Below, piece after piece: positions 8,896 through 17,150 of a stretch of 64,000 nucleotides of DNA. Each line of letters begins with the position of its first letter. The first letter of the stretch is position 1. The translations under genes and the position numbers were made by a program. Origin of the DNA: Clostridium estertheticum (GTDB taxonomy: Bacteria > Bacillota > Clostridia > Clostridiales > Clostridiaceae); contig NZ_CP086239.1 in NCBI RefSeq assembly GCF_026650985.1, positions 3,162,001 to 3,226,000 of the forward strand. Direction: 5' to 3'. Under the pieces are notes generated by a model. That model was given only the letters and a program-made list of their open reading frames with translations. It had not been told where the DNA came from and searched no databases.

Positions 8896-9024
8896 TTAGT
8901 TTAAAAATATATAGTTGAATGCTGTTATTTTTAAACCAGTATCTATGTCGAACGCCTTTCCATCCCCATAAGCATCTAATGTTTCATACTTTTGTTCTCT
9001 TGTATCTTTAGCTTTTTTAGACAA
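8896..9024 (-). CDS. Possible 42-residue peptide or gene remnant
   Basis: A TTG at 9024, seven bases after AAAGGAAAG, opens 42 codons ending in TAA at 8896. The peptide begins LSKKAKDTREQKYETLDAY and continues GDGKAFDIDTGLKI, then FNYIFLN. It has the charged, even composition of a real protein, unlike the AT-rich surroundings, so it is either a short gene or the preserved tail of a lost one. Its first codons overlap the terminator hairpin of ydjF, which argues for a remnant. I do not recognise the family. Confidence 0.3.
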   Translation of the reverse strand: MSKKAKDTREQKYETLDAYGDGKAFDIDTGLKITAFNYIFLN

Positions 9025-9096
9025 AAAAATGCTTTCCTTTCTAGTATAAGATTTTTATTATTTAATCTTTCTACTTTAAGGGAAGCATTTTTTTGT
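9021..9096 (-). terminator. Terminator of ydjF
   Basis: ACAAAAAAATGCTTTCCTTT at 9021-9040 pairs with AAGGGAAGCATTTTTTTGT near 9078-9096 around a loop of some 38 bases. The arms include A and T tracts, so it can work in either direction. It follows the ydjF stop by 45 bases. Confidence 0.6.
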
Positions 9097-9140
9097 TTGA
9101 GCTATATGTATTTTTTTAAAAACAAACTCTTTTCATAATA

Positions 9141-9899
9141 TTAATATAGTATTTTTATATTATTGCTTTTTAAAAATTCTCTCCACTCAATTCCTGGCTC
9201 TTTTTCTGTAACTATATAATCTATATTGTTAAAATCAAAAAGTTTCACTAGCGATAACTTATCAAATTTAGTATGATCTATTAACAATATAACATTGTTA
9301 GCTTGCTCAATCATTTGTTTTTTAATTTCTACTTCTTCATCACTAGAATCCATAATACCTTCATTTATATCCATACCTTTGCAACTGACTAAAGCTATCT
9401 CAACATGATAATTTTTAATAGCATTTTTTGCTATAATTCCTATTAATGATGATGAACTTTTTTTAAAAGCTCCACCAGTAGACAATATCTTCAAATCGGA
9501 TTGATTTAATTCATGCAATACCTCTACAGAATTTGTAATTACAGTAATGTCAGTTCTGTCCTTAATTAATTTCAATACCTCCATAACTGTAGAACTTGAA
9601 TCTGCAAACAACGTTGTCCCCTCTTTTATAAGTTCAAGCGCCTTGCGGGCAATGACTTGTTTACTTTCAATGTTAATACTTGCCCTCCTAAAAAACGGTA
9701 TACCCTCACTTTTATTTTCAATATTTAGGACTGCTCCTCCATAGGTTCTTATAACTATACCTTTTCCATCCAACTTTTCAAGATCTCTTCTTATTGTTTC
9801 TTCCGTAACATCAAACATGTGGCTCAATTTCGATACGGTTACTTTTTTTTCATTAATCACCATTTCTTCTATAATATCCAATCTATCTTTAGCCGCCAT
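9141..9899 (-). CDS. ydjF: DeoR-family transcriptional regulator, YdjF-type
   Basis: This 252-residue regulator has a DeoR N-terminal helix-turn-helix (KVTVSKLSHMFDVTEETIRR, about residues 18-37, then DLEKLDGKG and RTYGGAV) and a C-terminal sugar-phosphate-binding domain with FADSSSTVMEVLK and LLIDHTKFDK. The start MAAKDRLDIIEEMV and the ending match E. coli YdjF closely. The ATG follows AAGGAG by six bases. A promoter (10045-10050 / 10022-10027) lies upstream and a terminator follows, so it forms its own transcript ahead of ydjE. It probably represses the ydjE and ydjL promoters until a phosphorylated pathway sugar appears; that role is inferred. Confidence 0.9.
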   Translation of the reverse strand: MAAKDRLDIIEEMVINEKKVTVSKLSHMFDVTEETIRRDLEKLDGKGIVIRTYGGAVLNIENKSEGIPFFRRASINIESKQVIARKALELIKEGTTLFADSSSTVMEVLKLIKDRTDITVITNSVEVLHELNQSDLKILSTGGAFKKSSSSLIGIIAKNAIKNYHVEIALVSCKGMDINEGIMDSSDEEVEIKKQMIEQANNVILLIDHTKFDKLSLVKLFDFNNIDYIVTEKEPGIEWREFLKSNNIKILY

Positions 9900-10021
9900 T
9901 ATTATTCTCCTTTTTTAATAAGTATTACAATTGTTATTTTTTAATCATTTCTTTTGTATCCAAGTATTGCTTAAATCAACAAATATCAGTACATCTTTTT
10001 TATTCTCTTATTCTTTTATTC

Positions 10022-10050
10022 ATTGTATCAGATAATCAAAAATAACTCAA
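10022..10050 (-). promoter_or_regulatory. Promoter of ydjF
   Basis: On the minus strand TTGAGT (10045-10050) and TACAAT (10022-10027) are separated by 17 bases. The expected start lies about 115 bases before the ydjF ATG. The TGTTG/CAACA dyad of the other two promoters is not present here. Confidence 0.5.
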
Positions 10051-10140
10051 ACAAATAAAAAATGTTGTAAATACAGAAATATTAATGTATTTAAAGTAAG
10101 TTACGATACTAAATAATTTTCTTTTAGAATACAACCTATA

Positions 10141-10183
10141 AAGAAGAAGGTACCATCATGTGATATACCTTCTTCTTTTTTTT
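10141..10183 (-). terminator. Terminator of the zinc-ribbon/TPR gene (copy 2 of a duplicated element)
   Basis: AAGAAGAAGGTA and TACCTTCTTCTT form a 12-base stem followed by T-runs. It lies immediately after the stop of the 10186-12060 gene. Together with the last codons of that gene it is repeated, diverged, at 358-441 on the other side of the ydj cluster. Confidence 0.7.
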
Positions 10184-10185
10184 AA

Positions 10186-12060
10186 CTAATGTATTTGTTC
10201 CACTTTTGCTGTAATTACCCCTCTTTCACCATCCCACTTATACCAAGTTAAAATTTTAGAGCCAACTTTATTACTTGAACTTGGATCTTTAGGATCCCTT
10301 TCTAAAGATGAAAGCTCTAATATTTTACCTCCATCAATTTCTTTAATCGGAGAAGGATAAACTGAGTTTATGCTTTTATCTAGAGCCGAAACAAGTTCTC
10401 CATCTTTTATTATATAAAGAGATTGTGATCCACTATGTGACCCGATAGCACCGGACACAAATAATCCGTTAATATCACCTTTGGCTTTTGAAATACTCAT
10501 TTTTATACAATCCTCGGAATCATTTTGCACCCTACTCATTAAACTATATTTACCATTAATGTATTTAAGTAATTTAATACTATTTGGAATATATATTTCT
10601 GAAGATAATGAAGAGTTTCTTTCATATACCGCTACTTCAAGCAATCCATCGTTATCTATATCACCTAATGTATAATAATTAGATGGATCTTCTTGGTTTA
10701 TATATGTTTTATCAACTAATGATTCTGCATATTTACCAAGAACATTAATATACTCAGTGTTATTTACCATATCAATATCATATTTATTACATGTAGCATA
10801 AATTTCTGCTGCTTCTTTATATTTATGGTCAGCACTTAAAGTAGTTGCAGTTGCATATGCAATTTTATTAGACATAACACTCTTCAAATTTTTAGCATCA
10901 GCACTTTTACTATCGATCTTTATAATTTCCTTTATATACTTGCTAGCCTCCTCATATTCCTTGCCACTTATAGCCTTATTTGCTAATGTTACATTTATTT
11001 TTATAAATTGTTTTTTACATAACTCTATATTGTTTTGTGCACTAGCATAAAATTCAACATTTGTTTTTGTTACCTTCTTAAATTTTTCTATGCTTGTCAA
11101 GTAATCCTTATCATCCATTAATTTCATGCCAAGTTGATAGTTTGCCTTTTCTATTAATGCTTTACTGTCTTTATATTCAGGTATTTGTTTCAGCCGTAAT
11201 AATGCTTCATTATATTTTCCATTGTCTAATAATTTTATTGCACTTCCATATTGTTGTTTTTTTATTATCGCTGGTTTTATATATCTAATAGATATAAATA
11301 TAATAAAAACTAATAATATTAATACCAAAGTAATTTTAGCTATCCGTATCTTTTTAACTTTTTGTTTTTGTTTTATAGCTTCTTCAACCTTAATTTTTTC
11401 TTGATAGATTTGATAATCATTGTAGGACTTTTCTAAATACTCTTTGCTTATAATATTAAACTGCCCTACTTTATCTCGTCCACATCTGCAGCAATTTAAA
11501 GCGGAAATATTATTTAATCTTCCACAGCAACATATCCATCCTACTTCTTCTATAATTTTTGGAATAAACTCGATACTGTAAGGATTCTCTTCTAATTTAA
11601 TTCTATCTAATTCACCAATTAACACATTTCCTAAAACATCTATTTTTGTTCTTTTAGGTATTTCATTTACTTTCTCATCTATATTTGTTTCCTTAATATC
11701 TCCATTTTTATAAACTACCTTTTCAACATGTATGTTAACCTTTCTTACATTTTTATTTGTAAGAGGTACAGCAATATTATCACCAAAAGTATTATTTGGT
11801 TTTACGTCTAGGTCCTGATAAAAATACTTAACGGTATTATCATTTTCATTCATTTGGCCTCCAGCATCATCAAAACATTCAACTGAAATATATACTGACG
11901 ATATATTTTCATTTGATATATTACATATTTTTAACTGAAGAACAACATTGTCGCATGCAGCATCATAAAATAAAGAACCATTAATTATTTCTACTGGCCA
12001 TTCTTTAAACCAGTAATCAAGATCTATATCCCTAATATTAGTATATTCGTTTTCAACCAT
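10186..12060 (-). CDS. Zinc-ribbon membrane protein with TPR-like and FG-GAP-like regions
   Basis: This 624-residue protein is of unknown function. In order it shows an N-terminal beta-rich domain (about 20-135), a zinc ribbon with paired cysteines (WICCCG near 175-180 and NCCRCG near 190-194), one membrane helix (about 242-260), helical TPR-like repeats (about 270-440; KLLDNGKYNEALLRLKQI, SGKEYEEASKYIKEI) and a C-terminal domain with the calcium-type motif LGDIDNDGLLEVAVYE. The zinc ribbon is probably cytoplasmic and the repeats outside. The ATG at 12060 is preferred to one two codons upstream because AGGGGG then has proper spacing. A fragment of its 3' end recurs at 403-441. Confidence 0.75.
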   Translation of the reverse strand: MVENEYTNIRDIDLDYWFKEWPVEIINGSLFYDAACDNVVLQLKICNISNENISSVYISVECFDDAGGQMNENDNTVKYFYQDLDVKPNNTFGDNIAVPLTNKNVRKVNIHVEKVVYKNGDIKETNIDEKVNEIPKRTKIDVLGNVLIGELDRIKLEENPYSIEFIPKIIEEVGWICCCGRLNNISALNCCRCGRDKVGQFNIISKEYLEKSYNDYQIYQEKIKVEEAIKQKQKVKKIRIAKITLVLILLVFIIFISIRYIKPAIIKKQQYGSAIKLLDNGKYNEALLRLKQIPEYKDSKALIEKANYQLGMKLMDDKDYLTSIEKFKKVTKTNVEFYASAQNNIELCKKQFIKINVTLANKAISGKEYEEASKYIKEIIKIDSKSADAKNLKSVMSNKIAYATATTLSADHKYKEAAEIYATCNKYDIDMVNNTEYINVLGKYAESLVDKTYINQEDPSNYYTLGDIDNDGLLEVAVYERNSSLSSEIYIPNSIKLLKYINGKYSLMSRVQNDSEDCIKMSISKAKGDINGLFVSGAIGSHSGSQSLYIIKDGELVSALDKSINSVYPSPIKEIDGGKILELSSLERDPKDPSSSNKVGSKILTWYKWDGERGVITAKVEQIH

Positions 12061-12089
12061 TATCATATCCCCCTAATTCATTACAGTGC

Positions 12090-12205
12090 TTACAGAGTTC
12101 CATTAATAATATAATTATATGCATCCCCTCCAACATAAGAACTTTTGTTTAAAGAGGATAATGTTTCACTAAAGTAATATTGAAGCTCCTCAGAAGATGA
12201 TTTAA
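12090..12205 (-). pseudogene. Gene remnant between flippase and zinc-ribbon gene
   Basis: On the minus strand an open frame reads KEIVKSSSEELQYYFSETLS, then SLNKSSYVGGDAYNYIINGTL and a TAA at 12090. The end resembles a motif (YVGGDAYNYIING) that I associate with small clostridial zinc-ribbon proteins. The frame runs into the last codons of the flippase gene in another register, with no start of its own, so I read it as the tail of a deleted gene. No ribosome binding site is seen. Confidence 0.35.
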
Positions 12206-13639
12206 CTATTTCTTTTTAAGATTTACAATATCCTTAAATTTCAATCCTGAAATAAAATATAGCATTATAGTAGATATTAGTAATAAGCATAAATTACTTG
12301 TAAAATTTAACATCATTTTTTTTATTATACCTGTAATAACCATAGAAATTATAACTATAGAATATATTTTTTTATAGTTCCATTTAAGATCATCTTTTTT
12401 ATTAATTATTCTTGATAAACCTAAAACCATAACAGACGATACTGCAAATGAAATTAGAGTAGCTGCGCTTGCTCCTATTATTTCATATTTTGGTATAAGT
12501 AAAAAGTTTAATGCTACATTTACAGCAGCTGATACAGTTGACGCTATAAATATGTATTTAGTTCCAGCCTCATTATAAAATAGACCAGCAACGAAAAAAT
12601 AATAAACTCCATTAAAAACATAACCAAATGCAATATAAGGTATACAATCTACTGCACTATAAAAGCTTTTATGAACCATAAATTTTAAAATGTAAGGGCT
12701 CAGAATTGATAACCAGAGTGCTCCTAGTGAATACAACAAAATAAAAGCAGTTCCAAATCTATAAATTTGATTTTTATCATTTTTGCTGTCTTTCATAACA
12801 CCAAAGAACCATGGTATAAAAGCACTATTAACAGCCGTAGCAACCATGTTAATTATATTTCCAAATTGATATCCTATATTGTAAATCCCCACTAAAGCAG
12901 TACCTTTCAAGTTGTTTAGTATTATTCTATCAGCAAGAGTTGATATCCATCCTGCTAATGAATGTGGCACCAGCGGCATAGAATACTTCATACTTCTCAC
13001 TATTATCTTTTTATCGATTTTCCATTTAGTAAACTTAGTAAACACTACAAATGCATATATGAAAGTTATTATAGAAACTATAAATGCACTTAATAATTGT
13101 CCTATAACTCCTAACTTTATAACCACAATAAAAACTATATTTAATAACAATGTTACCAAAAATACTGAAAATTGTTGCACCGCGTATTTTTCGGCTTTAT
13201 GTTGCATTTGTAATATACTTTGATATATAGGAAATAACGTTGAAAATCCTACTGTTAATAATCCAATTGCCATATATGGATAAAAGTTTATTCCTTTTAT
13301 AAATTTATCCAATAGTATCGTATGGGTGCTAAATAAAAATATAGTGAGGATTAATGAAATTATTAAAATTGTCGTGATAATTGTTCCTATAAATTTTTTA
13401 AATAAAGCCTCATCATCTTCATACTCATAATAGTATTTAGAAATAGCACCATTTAATCCAAGCAAATAGAACATCCCAAGAAAACCCGTTATAGATGTAA
13501 CTATAGAAAATATTCCATAATCAGTAGGAGTTAGATAACTAGTGTATAGTGGAAGCAAAAAAAATCCTATGGCTCCCTGTAAAACCTGAACAGTACCATA
13601 TATTCCTGCATTTTTAATAACCTTTTTTACTGAAATCAT
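12206..13639 (-). CDS. Polysaccharide flippase (Wzx/MOP superfamily)
   Basis: This 477-residue, highly hydrophobic protein has about 12-14 membrane helices and the family opening GIYGTVQVLQGAIGFFLLPLYTS-type followed by PTDYGIFSIV, as in O-antigen and teichuronic acid flippases. It would move lipid-linked oligosaccharides across the membrane. The ATG follows GGGAGGTAATTT. A 24-codon ORF overlaps the start by four bases. No glycosyltransferases or polymerases are nearby, so its glycan is unknown. Confidence 0.8.
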   Translation of the reverse strand: MISVKKVIKNAGIYGTVQVLQGAIGFFLLPLYTSYLTPTDYGIFSIVTSITGFLGMFYLLGLNGAISKYYYEYEDDEALFKKFIGTIITTILIISLILTIFLFSTHTILLDKFIKGINFYPYMAIGLLTVGFSTLFPIYQSILQMQHKAEKYAVQQFSVFLVTLLLNIVFIVVIKLGVIGQLLSAFIVSIITFIYAFVVFTKFTKWKIDKKIIVRSMKYSMPLVPHSLAGWISTLADRIILNNLKGTALVGIYNIGYQFGNIINMVATAVNSAFIPWFFGVMKDSKNDKNQIYRFGTAFILLYSLGALWLSILSPYILKFMVHKSFYSAVDCIPYIAFGYVFNGVYYFFVAGLFYNEAGTKYIFIASTVSAAVNVALNFLLIPKYEIIGASAATLISFAVSSVMVLGLSRIINKKDDLKWNYKKIYSIVIISMVITGIIKKMMLNFTSNLCLLLISTIMLYFISGLKFKDIVNLKKK

Positions 13640-13710
13640 AAATTACCTCCCTTTAATATCATATAAATTTCACTTATATCTCCATGCGTCAACTCTTTAT
13701 ATATTTGCAT
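13636..13710 (-). CDS. 24-residue ORF translationally coupled to the flippase
   Basis: AAAGGAGATAAGTT precedes an ATG at 13710 that opens 24 codons (MQIYKELTHGDISEIYMILK, then GGNL). Its TGA overlaps the flippase ATG as ATGA. The perfect ribosome binding site and the overlap suggest a leader peptide that couples translation; it could instead be the residue of a truncated upstream gene. The peptide is not membrane-like, and no homolog is known to me. Confidence 0.4.
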   Translation of the reverse strand: MQIYKELTHGDISEIYMILKGGNL

Positions 13711-13998
13711 AACTTATCTCCTTTAGATTCTTTATCTTAAATAAATAATTTTCTCCCTATTTTAATAATCCATTTTCAGAAACTTAGTAACTCATGTATA
13801 TAATTACAAATTATATATATAATGTTACACAAATTAGTTAAAATGGTCAATCTTTCAATGAAAATTTCCATAATTATTTTTTTATTTTTAGTTGTCCTTA
13901 TAACAATGTGATTGATAAACTTGTTGCTATATTATTAATAATATATTAGTATAGCTGTATACAGGAACTATAAAGGAATCTTTACATAAATAAAATAA
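13711..13998. other. Non-coding interval, AT-rich
   Basis: This divergent gap between the flippase transcript and the rubredoxin-like gene contains no convincing ORF in either direction. Long A/T tracts and TATAAT-like strings occur on both strands, so both promoters probably lie here, but I could not place them with confidence. Confidence 0.5.
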
Positions 13999-14018
13999 AG
14001 ATAGTGTTAACACTATCT
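13999..14018 (+). promoter_or_regulatory. Perfect 20-bp palindrome, candidate operator
   Basis: AGATAGTGTTAACACTATCT is its own reverse complement over all 20 bases. It ends 21 bases before the ATG of the rubredoxin-like gene and about a dozen before its ribosome binding site, so it lies at or after the transcription start. With no loop and no T-run it is an operator rather than a terminator. The regulator is unknown; the genes behind it suggest redox or oxygen sensing. Confidence 0.5.
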
Positions 14019-14039
14019 AATTTAAATGGAGGTATAAAT

Positions 14040-14369
14040 ATGAAAAAATTATTTAAATGTACTGTTTGTGGATATATAAGTGAGGGTGCCCCAGCAAAAT
14101 GTCCTAAATGTGGTGTAGATGTAAGTAAATTTGAAGAATTAAGCAGTGAAGCAGCTGAAAAAATTTATCGTTCAAATAAATCAAATGATATTCATATTGA
14201 AATCATAGCACTTGCTGAAAAAATAGCATTCCTTAGTCAAGAAGGAATAGAAGATAATCTTGATCCTAAATGTGTAGCAGCTTTTACACAAGCTAAAAAT
14301 GAAGCTTGGACTATAAAACAAAGATCAAAGACTGAACTTGCAGGCCATATGAGTTTAGGTAAGTGGTAA
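14040..14369 (+). CDS. Small protein with N-terminal rubredoxin-like zinc/iron ribbon
   Basis: This 109-residue protein starts MKKLFKCTVCGYISEG and continues CPKCGVD, a CxxC...CxxC rubredoxin-like knuckle at residues 7-26. It is followed by an all-helical segment (about 40-105) that lacks the diiron ligands of rubrerythrin. The ATG at 14040 follows GGAGGTATAA; an in-frame ATG 36 bases upstream lies in the palindrome and lacks a site. It sits 32 bases before a nitroreductase, probably in one transcript, and could donate electrons to it. That pairing is inferred. Confidence 0.75.
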   Translation: MKKLFKCTVCGYISEGAPAKCPKCGVDVSKFEELSSEAAEKIYRSNKSNDIHIEIIALAEKIAFLSQEGIEDNLDPKCVAAFTQAKNEAWTIKQRSKTELAGHMSLGKW

Positions 14370-14401
14370 GATATAAACTATTTTAAAAGAGGAGAATCTT
14401 A

Positions 14402-15022
14402 ATGAACGATTTTTTGAAAATTGTAAGAGAAAGAAGATCAGCTAATAAATTTATTGAAAATGTAGTAATACCTAAAGAGGATTTCAATGATATATTTAGT
14501 GAACTTTCATTGGCTCCTTCTGCATTTAATTTACAACACGCTAAATACTATGTTGTAGAAGATAAATCATTAACAGATAAAATTTATGAGGCATCTTTCA
14601 AACAATATAAAATAAAAACTGCTTCAGCAACAATATTAGTTACAGGGGATAAAAATGCGTATTTATCAGCATCTGAAATTTATGAAGGTTCAATGATGCT
14701 GGGAATGCTTGATAAAACTGAATATCAACTTATGATTGATACTATTAACAGCCTTTATGAAGGTTGGGGAGAAAGTTTTCAGCATGATGAAGCTATCAGG
14801 AATGCATCTTTATCAGCAATGTTATTCATGTTACTCGCTAAGAATAAAGATTGGGATACATGCCCAATGATATACTTTGACAAAGATAAAATCAGTCAAT
14901 TGTTAGATATCCCAGAAAATGAAGTGCCAGTTCTTATGATTACAATGGGTAAAACAGACAAAAATAGTAGCAAAATAAGAGGTTATAGAAAGCCTGTTGG
15001 AGAATTTGTTAAGTTTTATTAA
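14402..15022 (+). CDS. Nitroreductase-family flavoprotein
   Basis: This 206-residue FMN-dependent oxidoreductase has the family N-terminus FLKIVRERRSANKF with the Arg-Arg-Ser FMN-phosphate contact, the LAPSAFNLQHAKYYVV segment, and a C-terminal VLMITMGKTDKNS...RGYRKPVGEFV. It would reduce nitro compounds, quinones or enones with NAD(P)H. The ATG follows AGAGGAGAATCTT. It lies downstream of the rubredoxin-like gene and ends before the terminator at 15053. Confidence 0.85.
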   Translation: MNDFLKIVRERRSANKFIENVVIPKEDFNDIFSELSLAPSAFNLQHAKYYVVEDKSLTDKIYEASFKQYKIKTASATILVTGDKNAYLSASEIYEGSMMLGMLDKTEYQLMIDTINSLYEGWGESFQHDEAIRNASLSAMLFMLLAKNKDWDTCPMIYFDKDKISQLLDIPENEVPVLMITMGKTDKNSSKIRGYRKPVGEFVKFY

Positions 15023-15052
15023 TAATTCTCAGAATGCTAGTATAAAAACAAA

Positions 15053-15095
15053 AAAAACAGTTAGATAATTTAAAATTTATCTAACTGTTTTTTTG
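15053..15095 (+). terminator. Bidirectional terminator between nitroreductase and sstT
   Basis: CAGTTAGATAA and TTATCTAACTG form an 11-base perfect stem with a short AT loop, preceded by an A-run and followed by seven Ts. It can serve both convergent transcripts. Confidence 0.8.
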
Positions 15096-15186
15096 CACTA
15101 TATTATTTTATACTCTTCAAATTATAATCTAAGGTCTAATTAATTTAAAGCTTACCTTACAACAACTGTGACTTCATATAGTGTTT

Positions 15187-16419
15187 TTATTTATTAATAA
15201 TGATCTCTTTTCCTTCTTTACGCATCTTCGCAAATTCAGCTGCTGCTGTGAAAAGTACATCCGTAGATGAATTAAGTGCCGTTTCGCAAGAGTCTTGTAA
15301 AACACCTACGATAAACCCTACACCAACTACCTTCATAGCAATATCATTTGGGATACCAAACAAGCTACATGCTAGAGGAATCAGCAATAGTGAACCACCA
15401 GCCACTCCTGAAGCACCGCAAGCACATACTGCTGACAATACACTAAGGATAAGTGCTGTAGGCAGATCCACTTTAATTCCAAGTGTGGTAACTGCTGCAA
15501 GTGTTAAAACAGAAATCGTAACTGCTGCACCAGCCATATTAATGGTAGAGCCTAATGGAATAGATACAGAATATGTATCCTTATCTAAACCTAGTTTTTC
15601 ACACAAGCTCATATTTACAGGAATATTCGCAGCTGAGCTACGTGTAAAGAATGCTGTAATACCACTTTCCCTTAAACACATAAACACAAGTGGGAATGGG
15701 TTTTTTCGAATATTAATGTAGACAATAATTGGATTGACAACAAGAGCCACAAAAATCATACACCCAATCAGAACTGCAAGTAAATGCCCATAGCTAACTA
15801 AAACCTTCATTCCAGTTGTAGAAATCGCCTCAAATACAAGACCCATGATTCCGAGTGGCGCAAAGTCTATAACCCATTTAACTATTTGGGTTACTGCATC
15901 TGAAAAATTAGTAATCATAACTTTTGTAGTATCCGGCGCATTTTTTAAAGCAGCGCCAAGAACTAATGCCCAAGACAATATACCAATGTAGTTAGCATTA
16001 AAAAGTGCTTTTACTGGGTTATCAACAACGTTCATTAATAATGCTTTAAGAACCTCTACGACACCTCCAGGTGGTGTCAAACCCCCTTTAGCCATTGCAA
16101 GTGTCAAAGTTACTGGGAACATAAAGCTTACAACAACCGCTGTAAGTCCAGCTAAAAATGTTCCTAAAAGATAAAGAACGATAATTGATTTCATATTGGT
16201 TTGATGACCACTCTTATGTTTGGATATGGCAGACATTATCAAGAAAAATACCAATATAGGTGCAATTGATTTCAATGCACCAACAAATAAAGAACCAAAA
16301 ATAATGACGAATTTTGCTTGTTGTGGAATCGCTAAAGCCAAGAAAACACCAATAACTAACCCTATAATTATTCGTAATACTAGGCTTACTTGATTCCACT
16401 GTTTGAATAGATTTTTCAA
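15187..16419 (-). CDS. sstT: Sodium:serine/threonine symporter SstT
   Basis: This 410-residue dicarboxylate/amino acid:cation symporter family member brings serine and threonine in with sodium. Features are [13 protein letters not shown] in helix 1, the re-entrant serine-rich stretch [28 protein letters not shown] and [23 protein letters not shown] near the C-terminus, all typical of SstT rather than GltP. Length matches the family. It is a single-gene transcript and ends before the shared terminator. Serine is a common clostridial energy source. Confidence 0.9.
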   Translation of the reverse strand: MKNLFKQWNQVSLVLRIIIGLVIGVFLALAIPQQAKFVIIFGSLFVGALKSIAPILVFFLIMSAISKHKSGHQTNMKSIIVLYLLGTFLAGLTAVVVSFMFPVTLTLAMAKGGLTPPGGVVEVLKALLMNVVDNPVKALFNANYIGILSWALVLGAALKNAPDTTKVMITNFSDAVTQIVKWVIDFAPLGIMGLVFEAISTTGMKVLVSYGHLLAVLIGCMIFVALVVNPIIVYINIRKNPFPLVFMCLRESGITAFFTRSSAANIPVNMSLCEKLGLDKDTYSVSIPLGSTINMAGAAVTISVLTLAAVTTLGIKVDLPTALILSVLSAVCACGASGVAGGSLLLIPLACSLFGIPNDIAMKVVGVGFIVGVLQDSCETALNSSTDVLFTAAAEFAKMRKEGKEIIINK

Positions 16420-16679
16420 AATAATTTCCCCTCCAATAATTAATAATAACGAAATAGTGCAAGTTTAGTGTATATAATAATTCATTTTAACATTTATAAT
16501 ATATTAATTCAACACAAAGTTAGCTTTTATCGCACTATTCGTAAAATTGAATATAAAGACGTTGTTAAGTAACCACATATTATAATAGAAATTTTAAACT
16601 CTAAATCATTACTTTACTTTTAAAGTTCACAAATGTTAATATTAATTAAACTAGAAACAAAATGGAGGTTATATTGAAT

Positions 16680-17150
16680 ATGAAAATTGCTATTGCAAGT
16701 GATCATTCTGGATTTGCTTTAAAACAAGAGATAAAAATATTTTTAGAAACAAAAGGATATGAGGTTCAAGATTATGGAACGTATAATGAAGAAGCTAGTG
16801 ATTTGTCAGATTTTGTCTATCCAGCATCCTTAGCTGTTGCTAATGGGAAAGCTGATAGAGGAATTTTTATTGACGGAGTTGGGTATGGAAGTGCTTTAAT
16901 TGCTAACAAAATATATGGTTTATATGCTGCTGTTTGTCAAGATCCATTTTGTGCAAAATTAGCACGTTTACATTCTAATACAAATGTCCTTTGTATTGGG
17001 GCAAAAATAATTGGTTCAGGGATAGCACTTGAAATTGTAAATACATGGTTAACTACAGATTTTCTTGTTGACACTAAAAAATATAAATTACGAGTGGACA
17101 AAATAAACGAAATTTCTGAAAAGCATTTGAAAAAGCTCTCTGAAATATAA
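16680..17150 (+). CDS. RpiB/LacAB-family sugar-phosphate isomerase
   Basis: This 156-residue cytoplasmic isomerase should interconvert an aldose and a ketose phosphate. It has ASDHSGFALK with Asp8 and His9, a GVGYGSALIANK anion loop and RLHSNTNVLCIGAK with His98. The residue that is the catalytic cysteine in E. coli RpiB (GILICGTG) is Asp65 here (GIFIDGVG), so standard ribose-5-phosphate isomerase activity is doubtful and I give no rpiB symbol. GGAGG lies 11 bases before this ATG; a TTG at 16674, five bases after it, is an alternative start adding two residues. No sugar genes adjoin it. Confidence 0.75.
   Translation: MKIAIASDHSGFALKQEIKIFLETKGYEVQDYGTYNEEASDLSDFVYPASLAVANGKADRGIFIDGVGYGSALIANKIYGLYAAVCQDPFCAKLARLHSNTNVLCIGAKIIGSGIALEIVNTWLTTDFLVDTKKYKLRVDKINEISEKHLKKLSEI

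Noticed and set aside
12912-13223. 103-codon plus-strand frame in the flippase gene
   Set aside because: Antisense shadow of a membrane protein gene with no initiation signal.
15200-15721. 173-codon plus-strand frame over sstT
   Set aside because: It is the antisense shadow of a clear transporter gene and has no ribosome binding site.
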